Assembly (NCBI GenBank): GCA_963700865.1
Contig: CAVOZC010000003.1
Coordinates: forward strand, 1-64,000
Reading direction: 5' to 3'
Source: CAVOGJ01 sp963700865
Lineage (GTDB): Bacteria > Planctomycetota > Planctomycetia > Pirellulales > Pirellulaceae
DNA: 64,000 nt
Position numbers and translations under genes: made by a program. The notes under the pieces are model-generated. The model worked only from the letters and a program-made list of their open reading frames with translations. It was not told the DNA's origin and made no database searches. Each line of letters opens with the position of its first letter. Position 1 is the stretch's first letter. Below, one piece after another: positions 43,705 through 52,008 of the stretch.

Positions 43705-45384
43705 ATGATCGGTTCCAAGACGCGGTCAGCCGCCCCGCGGATGTTGGTGTGCTTCGTCGTCGCAGCCGCAGCGGTGGGAAGCTGGGCCTTTTCGCCAGGA
43801 GCGGCAGCCGCCGTGTTGATCAGTGACGGTTTTGGCGATGCCGATCTTGACAACAATGGGACACCACTTGAGGGCAACGATGTCGACATGACGTTAACGG
43901 GGATGGCCTCTTACGAGCCGCCAGCGTTTCTGGGGAGCACGGTGAATATTGTGTCGACGGTCGCGGACGCCAGCGACGTCGGATTGCCCTGGTTCAGTGC
44001 CCGTGGTTGGACGAGCGGCACGCCCTATCCGAAGGGCAATATCAAGATCATGGATGACACGTCGGGGATTTTCCCCGAAACCCCCGGGGTACCCGCCCTC
44101 GATGACGGTTACGCGATGGCCTTTGAATCCAAGGGCCGAGGCAGTTCTGCGACGGCCATGTTTGGCCAGCGGGTCGCATTGGGCCCGGAGGTCGGGGACC
44201 AGGTCAAAGTCGGCTTTGATTTTCGCACCTGGCAAAGCGTGCCCAACCTCAATACCTTCACGCCGCCGATCCTGGGCGAACTGCGCTTCGGTCTCTACCA
44301 GGATACCGACAATCAACTGGGGATGACGAATCCCTTCGCGGGCGCGCCGGATCCTGTTTCGGGCATCCCTACGCCAGCCGTTTGGGGTGAAGAGAACGGG
44401 TTCTTTCGCGGCGATAGCATCGGTCAGGGGCCCGGTGCCATCGGCGATCATGGCTGGTACGCTTCGGCTCCGTTAGGGGACGTCAACGACCCATTTGGGC
44501 CATTGCCCAATGGCCCGGACGCCCGCATCAACGAAGAGACGAATGAGGAACAGGTACCGGGCGATACTGCGAGCATCAAGTTCCTGGAAGGGCCCGATAA
44601 CGACTTTGTCACCAAGCCCGATTCGGTTGCTCCCGATTTTGTCACCATGGACTCACGAAAGCCGTATCGGTTGGAATTGACCCTCGAGCGGGCGACCGAC
44701 ACGGACCCTGGAGACACCATTCTGGCCATTTTCCAGGTGACGGACCTGACCACGAGCGAATCGTGGACGCTGTCGGGGCAAGAGCCCCTGATGAAGAGTT
44801 GCGGTGTGGATTGCATGGAACCGGACGGCATATCGAGCGATTCCTGGGATTACTTTGCGATTCGCAATACCGGTGCGGACGATTTTGACTTTATCTTGGA
44901 CAATTTCCGGCTGGAGATTTTTGGCAGCAACGCACCCGGTGGCATCGACTTTGATGGCAACGGCCAGTTGAACTGCGCCGACGTCGATGCGCTCGTCGCC
45001 GAGATCGTGGCTGGTACAAATGACGGGCTGTACGACGTCGATGGGAACGGAGTCGTCAACACGGCCGACTTGAACCAATGGTTGGTCGACGCGGGCAATC
45101 AGAATATCGGCGGAGCGTATCTGCCGGGGGACGCCAATCTCGACGGTGTGGTCGACGTCTCGGACTTCAACACCTGGAATGGCAATAAGTTCAATTCGGT
45201 CGCCGCCTGGTGTGCGGGCGATTTCAATGCCGACGGCTCGGTCGACGTTTCCGACTTCAATACCTGGAACTCGAACAAATTCCAAAGTTCGGTGCCGGCT
45301 TCGGTACCGGAACCGGCCGCTGCCTGGCTACTGGTTTTGGCGACCGGACTGACCTTGACCCACTTCCGTCGGCGGGGCAAGTAA
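43705..45384 (+). CDS. Exported PEP-CTERM protein with dockerin-like EF-hand tail
   Basis: A 559-residue protein. The signal segment MLVCFVVAAAAVGSWAFSPG ends near AAAAV. The mature N-terminus starts with the acidic VLISDGFGDADLDNNG and a long beta-rich domain: DGYAMAFESKGRGSSATAMF, GELRFGLYQDTDNQLGM, DFDFILDNFRLEIFG. Then dockerin I (FDGNGQLNCADVDALVAEIV, YDVDGNGVVNTADLNQWLVD) and two EF-hand units DVSDFNTWNGNKF and DVSDFNTWNSNKF. It ends with VPEPAAAWLLVLATGLTL and FRRRGK, a complete PEP-CTERM signal. The N-terminal domain is homologous to the next gene, so the two arose by duplication. Probably a cell-surface or matrix protein; no enzyme motif. Confidence 0.88.
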   Translation: MIGSKTRSAAPRMLVCFVVAAAAVGSWAFSPGAAAAVLISDGFGDADLDNNGTPLEGNDVDMTLTGMASYEPPAFLGSTVNIVSTVADASDVGLPWFSARGWTSGTPYPKGNIKIMDDTSGIFPETPGVPALDDGYAMAFESKGRGSSATAMFGQRVALGPEVGDQVKVGFDFRTWQSVPNLNTFTPPILGELRFGLYQDTDNQLGMTNPFAGAPDPVSGIPTPAVWGEENGFFRGDSIGQGPGAIGDHGWYASAPLGDVNDPFGPLPNGPDARINEETNEEQVPGDTASIKFLEGPDNDFVTKPDSVAPDFVTMDSRKPYRLELTLERATDTDPGDTILAIFQVTDLTTSESWTLSGQEPLMKSCGVDCMEPDGISSDSWDYFAIRNTGADDFDFILDNFRLEIFGSNAPGGIDFDGNGQLNCADVDALVAEIVAGTNDGLYDVDGNGVVNTADLNQWLVDAGNQNIGGAYLPGDANLDGVVDVSDFNTWNGNKFNSVAAWCAGDFNADGSVDVSDFNTWNSNKFQSSVPASVPEPAAAWLLVLATGLTLTHFRRRGK

Positions 45385-45538
45385 GCGGAGCGGCCGGGGG
45401 AGCCGCCTGCCCCAGTGGTTGGAAAGGCGGCGGAGACATACATGCCGTAATGATTTGATCTTGCGGGGAAAGCTTCTGGCAGCGGCGTTTCGTCCTGGCA
45501 TAGGTGGCTCCCCGGTAACCTTTTCTCGGGAGACGATA

Positions 45539-46708
45539 ATGCAACGGACAACTGTGTGGGTAAGTCTGATTCTCTGGCTGTTAACGCTGGCATGGTGCCA
45601 GGCACAGACGATCACCGATGGCTTTGGCGACGCGGATCGCAACAACGATGGTGTGATCGACCTTTACGATACCGATGTGAATCTCAGCGGCACACTGAAT
45701 GATCCGGTGTTGGATGCCGGGCTGATGGAAATCGAGACGGCGGAAGACGCGTCGGACGTGGGTGTCATTTGGTCAGCTACCCGCGGATTTACGGGCAGCA
45801 ATGATGGCGACCCGAAACCGAACCTGAAGGTCGTGGATGATTCGGCCGGATTTGGTACTGGGTACGCACTTAGCTATGAAGCCAAGGGGGGCGGCAGTTC
45901 CGCGATCGGTGCCTTCGGCCAGTCAATCGCCGTCGGGCCCAACGTGGGAGATAAGGTGGTTGTGAGTCTCAATTTTCGTATCAACCCGAACACGGTGAAT
46001 CCGACGGCGCCACCTGCGCAGAGCGAATTGAGGTGGGGGCTGTTCCAGGATACGGACAATCAACTCGGGATGTCCGCGAACGTCGGCCAGGGAAATGTGC
46101 CAGCTGTCTGGGGGCTGGAAGACGGTCTGTGGCGCGACAGTTCTCCCGGTGCGGAAGGGGACAAGGGGTTGTGGACCCGCGTTCCGATTGGTGTTTTGAG
46201 CGACCCCTCCACGTCCCGCAACAATTTTGAATACAACCTGCTGAACATCAACGGCACGAGCAACAATGCCCGCTTTTTGGAAGGCAGCGGATCGAACGCC
46301 GATCCAGGTGTTGGAGGTGACGTCGGCACGATCGCTTCGCCTGGCGATGATGGACCAGGGGCCAAAATTGGCGGTGACTTGGTTTCCGATCCGACGAATC
46401 AGATTCCGGTCGCGCCGCATACGCTGCGGCTGGAAATCGAACGGACGGCCGACACGCTGCTGGTGTCTTCGTATGTCGATGACGCCCTGTCGTTGAGCGA
46501 CGTGGTCAGCTTGACCAGCGCGAACCTGTCGCCACTTGGCCCGGCTCCCGATTCGTTTGATTACGTCGCCTTCCGCAACCAGGATGATTGGGATTTCCTG
46601 ATGGATAATTTTTCGATCACGGCTATTTCCGTACCGGAGCCCGGCATGTTCAGCCTCCTTTCCCTGGCACTTGTGGGATGGGTGCTGCAAGCACGCCGGC
46701 GAGGATAG
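45539..46708 (+). CDS. Exported PEP-CTERM protein, paralogue of the preceding gene
   Basis: A 389-residue protein. The start at 45539 has GGGAG six bases upstream. Signal peptide MQRTTVWVSLILWLLTLAWC. The mature part mirrors the upstream gene: TITDGFGDADRNNDGVID, AEDASDVGVIWSATRGFTG, GYALSYEAKGGGSSAIGAFG, ELRWGLFQDTDNQLGM and DWDFLMDNFSITAI. It lacks the dockerin-like tail and goes straight to VPEPGMFSLLSLALVGWVL plus ARRRG. The pair thus offers one version with and one without the calcium-binding tail. A perfect hairpin follows the stop. Function unknown. Confidence 0.88.
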   Translation: MQRTTVWVSLILWLLTLAWCQAQTITDGFGDADRNNDGVIDLYDTDVNLSGTLNDPVLDAGLMEIETAEDASDVGVIWSATRGFTGSNDGDPKPNLKVVDDSAGFGTGYALSYEAKGGGSSAIGAFGQSIAVGPNVGDKVVVSLNFRINPNTVNPTAPPAQSELRWGLFQDTDNQLGMSANVGQGNVPAVWGLEDGLWRDSSPGAEGDKGLWTRVPIGVLSDPSTSRNNFEYNLLNINGTSNNARFLEGSGSNADPGVGGDVGTIASPGDDGPGAKIGGDLVSDPTNQIPVAPHTLRLEIERTADTLLVSSYVDDALSLSDVVSLTSANLSPLGPAPDSFDYVAFRNQDDWDFLMDNFSITAISVPEPGMFSLLSLALVGWVLQARRRG

Positions 46709-46723
46709 AAACCACTGCCCGGC

Positions 46724-46754
46724 CCCGCCTGGCTGGTCATTCCAGCCAGGCGGG
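46724..46754 (+). terminator. Perfect 13-bp stem-loop after the PEP-CTERM gene
   Basis: CCCGCCTGGCTGG and CCAGCCAGGCGGG flank a 5-base TCATT loop, 15 bp after the stop of the PEP-CTERM gene and 62 bp before the DUF1559 start. There is no T tract, so it may be a transcript-stabilising or weak-termination hairpin rather than a classical terminator. Confidence 0.6.
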
Positions 46755-46816
46755 TGCTCGGTAGTCCAATGCAATTGCGTAAGGTTGTTTACGACCGCTG
46801 GCAAAGGATGCAAACG

Positions 46817-47767
46817 ATGAAAACGAGAAACCAACGATTTGCGGCGTTTACCCTGGTAGAACTCTTGGTCGTTATCGCCATCATCGGCATCCTGGTCGCG
46901 TTGCTTTTGCCCGCCGTGCAGCAAGCCCGTGAGGCGGCACGACGGGCTCAGTGTTTAAACAATCTCAAGCAAGATGGATTGGCGATTGCTAACTACGAGT
47001 CAGCACGCGGCGAATTGCCGCCCGGCCGACCCGGTTGCGATGCCTCCAACTCGCTCCTCTGCCGCTACCAGCCGCGTGACGAAAAAATGGGCGCCAGCGG
47101 ATTCGTCTACATGCTGCCCTACATGGAGGAGCAAGCCCTTTACGATCAGTACGAACTTGATCAAGAAGGGATCTGGATGAGTGAGGCCTCGGGCGTCAAC
47201 TGGTTGACCGAAGCCAAGCAGCTCGCGATCTCGCAAAGGCCATCGAGCTATATTTGCCCCAGCAGCGGCACGGAACCCTCTTCGCAACGACCGAATTACA
47301 TCAATTGGACCTACAAGCCTGGCACGGGCGATTATGCCCTCGTGGCTGGACATCGGGGCCCCCAATGCTGCTCGGTCGACGCTTGCCTGGTCAAGTTGCA
47401 CAATACCGGCATGTTCCTGTACAAAACCCGCGTGAAGGTGCGAAAAATCCGGGATGGGCTGAGCAAGACGTTTGCCATCGGCGAGACGATTGGTGGTCAC
47501 ACCATCGCCGGTTCGAACGTGTGGACGCACACGCGGCGGCACTCCGATTCAATTCGCTCGACCGAATCGCCCCTGAATACGCCGCTCGAGATTACCGTCT
47601 TTGTCGAGGGTGAAAACTTGAATGGGACGTTTGGCAGCCGTCACTCGGGTGGGGCTAACTTCGTGTTCGGCGATGCGCACGTCGAATTCGTGCCGGATTC
47701 GATCGATCTGGAGGTTTACCAGGAATTGTCGACCATTGCCGGTTTCGAGAATAATAAGTGTAACTAA
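46817..47767 (+). CDS. DUF1559 type II-secretion pseudopilin-like protein
   Basis: A 316-residue protein; start at 46817 (MKTRNQRF) with AAAGG nine bases upstream. AFTLVELLVVIAIIGILVAL is the class III prepilin cleavage and N-methylation signal followed by the membrane helix. QQAREAARRAQCLNNLKQ leads to the DUF1559 body, whose end is marked by GGANFVFGDAHVEFVPDSID. Planctomycetes carry large families of these proteins, often next to a small lipoprotein and a substrate-specific secreted enzyme. Their role is unproven; a fibre or uptake structure is suspected. Here it is followed by a lipoprotein gene after 53 bp and a PL6-like lyase gene, the same three-part arrangement. Confidence 0.93.
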   Translation: MKTRNQRFAAFTLVELLVVIAIIGILVALLLPAVQQAREAARRAQCLNNLKQDGLAIANYESARGELPPGRPGCDASNSLLCRYQPRDEKMGASGFVYMLPYMEEQALYDQYELDQEGIWMSEASGVNWLTEAKQLAISQRPSSYICPSSGTEPSSQRPNYINWTYKPGTGDYALVAGHRGPQCCSVDACLVKLHNTGMFLYKTRVKVRKIRDGLSKTFAIGETIGGHTIAGSNVWTHTRRHSDSIRSTESPLNTPLEITVFVEGENLNGTFGSRHSGGANFVFGDAHVEFVPDSIDLEVYQELSTIAGFENNKCN

Positions 47768-47820
47768 CCGGTCATCCAGGCTACGCCTTGCACTGTACGT
47801 TGACTTTCCGACGGGGTTCC

Positions 47821-48300
47821 ATGAAGGAGAGAGTGTTGCGAGTCGAAATCAAGCGGGGCACCCTGCTGCTCCTTGCGGTCACGGTCTTATGGTGCGTGCT
47901 GCCCGGCTGTGATGGACGCCCCAGGCGAGTGCCGGTGTCGGGGCGAGTCCTCATTGATGGCGAGCCACTAAAGCTTGGTTTCGTGACGCTTGTTCCCAAG
48001 GGCGCTCGGCCCTCGATGGGTAAAATTGATGAGGACGGGCACTTCGTGTTGACCTGTTACGAGGGTGAGGACGGAGTGATTCCGGGCACGCATCGGGTTG
48101 CGATCTCCGCCAATGAAGGGATCGGCGACACCGCACTCAAATGGTACGCACCCAAGAAGTACGCCAACTTCAGGACTTCGGGCATTGAAGTCACGATCGA
48201 TAATACCATGGAGGAATTGCTGATCGAATTGACCTGGGACGGCGGCAAGCCATTCGTGGAGGGATCCGTCAGTTCTGGCGAGTTCAAAGAGGGTGACTAG
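47821..48300 (+). CDS. Small lipoprotein with carboxypeptidase-regulatory-like domain
   Basis: A 159-residue protein; start at 47821 (MKERVLRVEI) preceded by GGGG. The signal peptide ends in a lipobox, VLPGC, with Cys30 as lipid anchor. RRVPVSGRVLIDGEPLKLGF and GHFVLTCYEGEDGVIPGTHR form the transthyretin-like/carboxypeptidase-regulatory beta-sandwich typical of planctomycete lipoproteins that follow DUF1559 genes. Outer-membrane or inner-membrane attached in the periplasm. Its stop overlaps the GTG start of the next gene by 8 bp, so the lyase is translationally coupled to it. Confidence 0.85.
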   Translation: MKERVLRVEIKRGTLLLLAVTVLWCVLPGCDGRPRRVPVSGRVLIDGEPLKLGFVTLVPKGARPSMGKIDEDGHFVLTCYEGEDGVIPGTHRVAISANEGIGDTALKWYAPKKYANFRTSGIEVTIDNTMEELLIELTWDGGKPFVEGSVSSGEFKEGD

Positions 48301-50759
48301 CTTGAATCCACATCCGGCGCCGTCCAAAACGGGGACACGTAGCTCGACGTCCCTCCGGCACTCCTTCCTGCTGGCGTGCCTGCTCGTCGGAAGCGGCTCG
48401 CCATTATTGGCGGCCGAGTTTCCCGTGTCTTCGGCCGCGGAGATTGGGGCGATCTTGCCGTCCGTGCGGCCCGGTGATTCGATCGTCATGCGGAACGGTG
48501 TGTGGACCGATCAGCAGATCAATTTTTCGGCCCTGGGCACGTCGTCCCAGCCCATTACGCTGCGTGCCGAAACGCCGGGGCAAGTCGTGTTGAATGGCAA
48601 TTCGTCGCTCAACATCACGGGCGATTGGTTGGTGGCCGATGGGCTCCGCTTCGATGGCGGCTCGTTAGGGAGCGGTGACCACATTGTCGAATTCCGCGGA
48701 AATCGAGGTGCTGCCACCAACTCACGACTCACCAATTCCACCATTGTCAATTACAACCCGGCCAGTATCGATACACGCTATTTCTGGGTCTCGCTCTACG
48801 GTCAGAACAACCGAGTTGACCACAACTATTTCTCCGGACAGAACCATTCAGGCGTCACGGTCGTCGTCTGGCGTGATTCGGATAACGCCGATTACCACCG
48901 CATCGACAGCAACTACTTTGACGGCCGCCCGGAAGGCAACGATAACGGTTTTGAGACGATTCGAGTTGGCACCAGCGATCACTCACTCAGCGATTCATTC
49001 ACTGAGGTGGAAAATAATTTGTTCGAGAACACGGATGGCGAGATTGAAATTATCTCCAACAAATCAGGAAATAACTCGTATCGCTACAACACCTTTCGCA
49101 GTGCGGCGGGCACGCTCACTCTCCGTCACGGAAACGACAACTTGATCGCCGGGAATTTCTTCCTGGGTGAGAACAAGAACGAATCGGGCGGAGTGCGAGT
49201 CATCGGTGAGCGGCAGACGATCGTCAATAATTATTTTGCCAACCTCGACGGGCGGGCGGGCGGAGCCATTTCGATCTCGGCGGCCGTGCCCAATTCACCG
49301 CTCAACGGCTATTACCAGGTCAAGGACGCGTTGATCGCTCATAACACCATCGTCGACGTGCAGGAGGCGGCGATCACGTTTGATGATGGACTGGGCAGCA
49401 GTGGCCGCTCATTGCTGGCCGAGAATGTCACCGTGGCAAACAATCTCATCCGCAGCACGAGCGATCCGTTGTTCGAAGGAGTGGAGGGCTCGGGTTGGAC
49501 CTGGGAAGGCAATCTTGCCTTCGGGCAATCGCTCGGGCCGAAGGCCGGCAGTCCGGGCGTGCAAAACGCCAATCCCATTGCTGATGCAGGATGCGAACGG
49601 ATTGTGGCGACCCATGGCAGGCAGTCCCGCGATCGATGCAGCCGCCGGAGATTACTTGGCGTCGTTCAGCGATGATATGGATGGTCAGCCCCGTGTTGGC
49701 ATGTTTGACATCGGGGCCGATGAATTTTCCCTGGCCAGCATTGTCCGCAAGCCGCTGCAAGCGGGAGATGTCGGCCCGAACTGGATGATGACTGGCGGTG
49801 GGAATTGCTTTACCGACGGTCTGGCCATGCAAGCCGAAGATTATGCCGCGATTCTTGATCCGGACGCCGACAATGTGAATTGGGTGCTGGAAGGCTCCGC
49901 CGAGGCGCTCGGCGGTGCCACCATGCGGTCGCCACTGCACAACCTCGTGAACCGCCCTGCCGATCCCCACGAGTCGCTGCTGGTATATGACATTGCATTT
50001 CAGGAGGCGGGAACCTATACCGCCTACTACCGAGGTCGTGGCTTTGACACGGGTTCGGATAGCATCTATGTGGCCAATAACTTTGGTGTCGACCCGGAAG
50101 TGATCGAGGTGCTGTCGAATAACGGGATTTATGACTGGGAGGTGGGCGGCACGTTTGAAATCACGAGTTCAGACATTCAGGTTCCCCTGGAGTTTCGCAT
50201 CGGATCTCGGGAACGGTTCGCCGACTTCGATGCCTTTGTGTTCCATCGAAATCCATTTTTGAGCCCCACACAGCTCGACGCACTCTTCAACATTGACTGT
50301 CGAGTTGATTTCAACGCCGATGGTCAGGTCGATTGTACCGATGTGGATCTCCTGGTGGCCCGGATCGTGGCCGGCGACGATTCGGAAGCGTTCGACTTGA
50401 CCGGCGACGGCCTTGTCGATCAGGCCGATCTATCGAACTGGCTGGCCATCGCCGGCAGCATCAACATCAGCCCCGGCAGCAGCTACCTGGAGGGCGATGC
50501 CAATCTGGACGGCAATGTCGACACGTCCGATTTCAATCTCTGGAATTCGAGCAAGTTCACCGCGGGTAGCGGATGGTGCTCGGGCGATTTCAATGCCGAC
50601 GGCGTCGTGGACACCTCCGACTTCAATGCCTGGAATGAAAACAAATTCCAATCTTCCTTTCCAGCGGTGCCCGAGCCGAGGGGACTGTGGATCGGTATGT
50701 GGGCATCCCTCGGGATCTTGTCTCGGCAGCCGCGGGCCTTTCGTTCTGTTACTCAATAA
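48293..50759 (+). CDS. Polysaccharide lyase family 6-like beta-helix protein with dockerin-like tail and PEP-CTERM end, frameshifted
   Basis: Starts at GTG 48293, overlapping the lipoprotein gene by 8 bp. Signal peptide ~20-42 (LLACLLVGSGSPLLAAEFPV). The first 400 residues are a right-handed beta-helix of the chondroitinase-B/alginate-lyase (PL6) type: VRPGDSIVMRNGVWTDQQIN, NNRVDHNYFSGQNHSGVTVV, FETIRVGTSDHSLSDSFTEV, EIISNKSGNNSYRYNTFR, TLTLRHGNDNLIAGNFFLG and GGVRVIGERQTIVNNYF. The last frame of this part ends at 49675. The continuation LLMQDANGLWRPMAGSPAID runs in the next frame to 50759, explained by one extra A near 49575. That part has a beta-sandwich, dockerin I, EF-hand units DTSDFNLWNSSKF and DTSDFNAWNENKF, and VPEPRGLWIGMWASLGIL. 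The assembled protein is about 820 residues, surface-sorted and likely active on alginate or a sulfated uronate glycan. Confidence 0.88.
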
Positions 50760-50765
50760 GGCACG

Positions 50766-51677
50766 ATGATGACCATTTTTTCCGACTGTGACCGCAGACG
50801 ATTTCTCCGGGCGGGAGCCGCTATGGCCGCCGGCATGACTTGCCAGCCACTTCGCTCCGCATGGGCCGCGACGGATGACCGGCTGCGACCAAAGATCTGT
50901 GCCTTTACCAAGTTTCTGCAGGATCTCAGCTATGACGAATTGGCGGCGACGATCAAGATGCTCGGCTTTGACGGCGTCGAGGCCACCGTCCGCAAAGGGG
51001 GACACGTCGAACCGGAGCGCGTTGCCGACGACTTGCCGAAAATGGTGGAAGCCCTGCGCAATCACGACGTCGAGATCGTCGCCATGGCCACCGATGTTTG
51101 TGATGCGGGGCCGCTTTCCGAGCAGGTCCTGCGAACTGCCGCCGGGCTGGGCGTACCCTGGTACCGCATGGGCTTCTATCAGTACGATCCGCGACAACCC
51201 ATCCTCGAACAGCTGGATGCCTTGCGGCCGCAAGTGCGGGAACTGGCGGAACTGAATGGCGAACTGGGATTGCTCGGTCTGTACCAGAATCATTCGGATG
51301 CCAAGTATGTCGGCGCCACGCTGTGGGATCTGCACCATTTGATCCATGATCTGCCAGCGGACCAGATCGGATCGGCGTTTGACATTCGACACGCGACGAT
51401 CGAGGCGGGACTGTCATGGCCTGTGCTTTTCAAGGTCATGCGGCCACACGTTGGTGCGGTGTTCGTGAAGGATTTTGATTGGAAAGGAAAGAAAGCGGAA
51501 CATGTGCCGCTCGGAACGGGCCGGGTCGATCCCAAGTTTTTTGAACTCGTTCGCGAAACGAAATTTGACGGTCCGTACTCGTTGCATGTCGAATACGTGG
51601 GGACCAAGGGGCCGGAACCCAATATCGCGGCCCTCCGCCGCGACCTGAAAGTCCTGCAAGGCTGGTTGGCGTCGTAG
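50766..51677 (+). CDS. Sugar phosphate isomerase/epimerase-like TIM-barrel protein with Tat signal
   Basis: A 303-residue protein beginning with a twin-arginine signal (DRRRFLRAGAAMAAGMTC). The xylose-isomerase-like TIM barrel follows: ICAFTKFLQDLSYDELAATI, MLGFDGVEATVRKGGHVEPE, YQNHSDAKYVGATLWDL, IGSAFDIRHATIEAGLSWPV, VFVKDFDW and GPYSLHVEYVG. His and Asp/Glu residues suited to bind a divalent metal are in YQNHS, FDIRH and HVEYVG. It sits 6 bp after the PL6-like gene, so the pair are co-transcribed; it may isomerise or epimerise a sugar released by the lyase. Substrate unknown. Confidence 0.88.
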   Translation: MMTIFSDCDRRRFLRAGAAMAAGMTCQPLRSAWAATDDRLRPKICAFTKFLQDLSYDELAATIKMLGFDGVEATVRKGGHVEPERVADDLPKMVEALRNHDVEIVAMATDVCDAGPLSEQVLRTAAGLGVPWYRMGFYQYDPRQPILEQLDALRPQVRELAELNGELGLLGLYQNHSDAKYVGATLWDLHHLIHDLPADQIGSAFDIRHATIEAGLSWPVLFKVMRPHVGAVFVKDFDWKGKKAEHVPLGTGRVDPKFFELVRETKFDGPYSLHVEYVGTKGPEPNIAALRRDLKVLQGWLAS

Positions 51678-51796
51678 CCAGTCCGCAAGCCGTGGGATGG
51701 GAATCCTGCCTGTCGTAAAAAGACATTTCGCCTGGCAATTTTCGCCGTTACGATCGTTCCACCAAAGTCTGACGACTACGGCGACTACGGACTCGT

Positions 51797-51891
51797 CTCT
51801 CGCAGAGGCACGGTGCACACAGAGGTCCGCTGGTGGCGTGTTGGCGGTGCGTGTCCTCCCCTCCGCGGTCTCTGCGGCTCCGTGAGAAACC
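51797..51891. repeat. Single copy of the CTCAC...GTGAGAAA hairpin family
   Basis: The left arm CTCTCGCAGAGGCACGGTGC and right arm GCGGTCTCTGCGGCTCCGTGAGAAAC mirror the arms of the hairpins in the two arrays at 17.7 and 42.3 kb. Here the element stands alone between the isomerase and the membrane propeller gene. Confidence 0.7.
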
Positions 51892-52008
51892 ACTATTAAC
51901 CGGGGCGGTCAGCCGGTAGGATCGGCGGATATCGACGGGATCGAGAGACTGGTGGGGAACGAGACGGAGGGAATGCCAGCGTTCCACGACAATGTGGGAG
52001 GGGAGCCG

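Noticed and set aside
29999..51677. A Bacteroidetes-type PUL with SusC/SusD
   Set aside because: No TonB-dependent receptor or SusD-like gene is present; the locus is described as a non-Sus arrangement instead.
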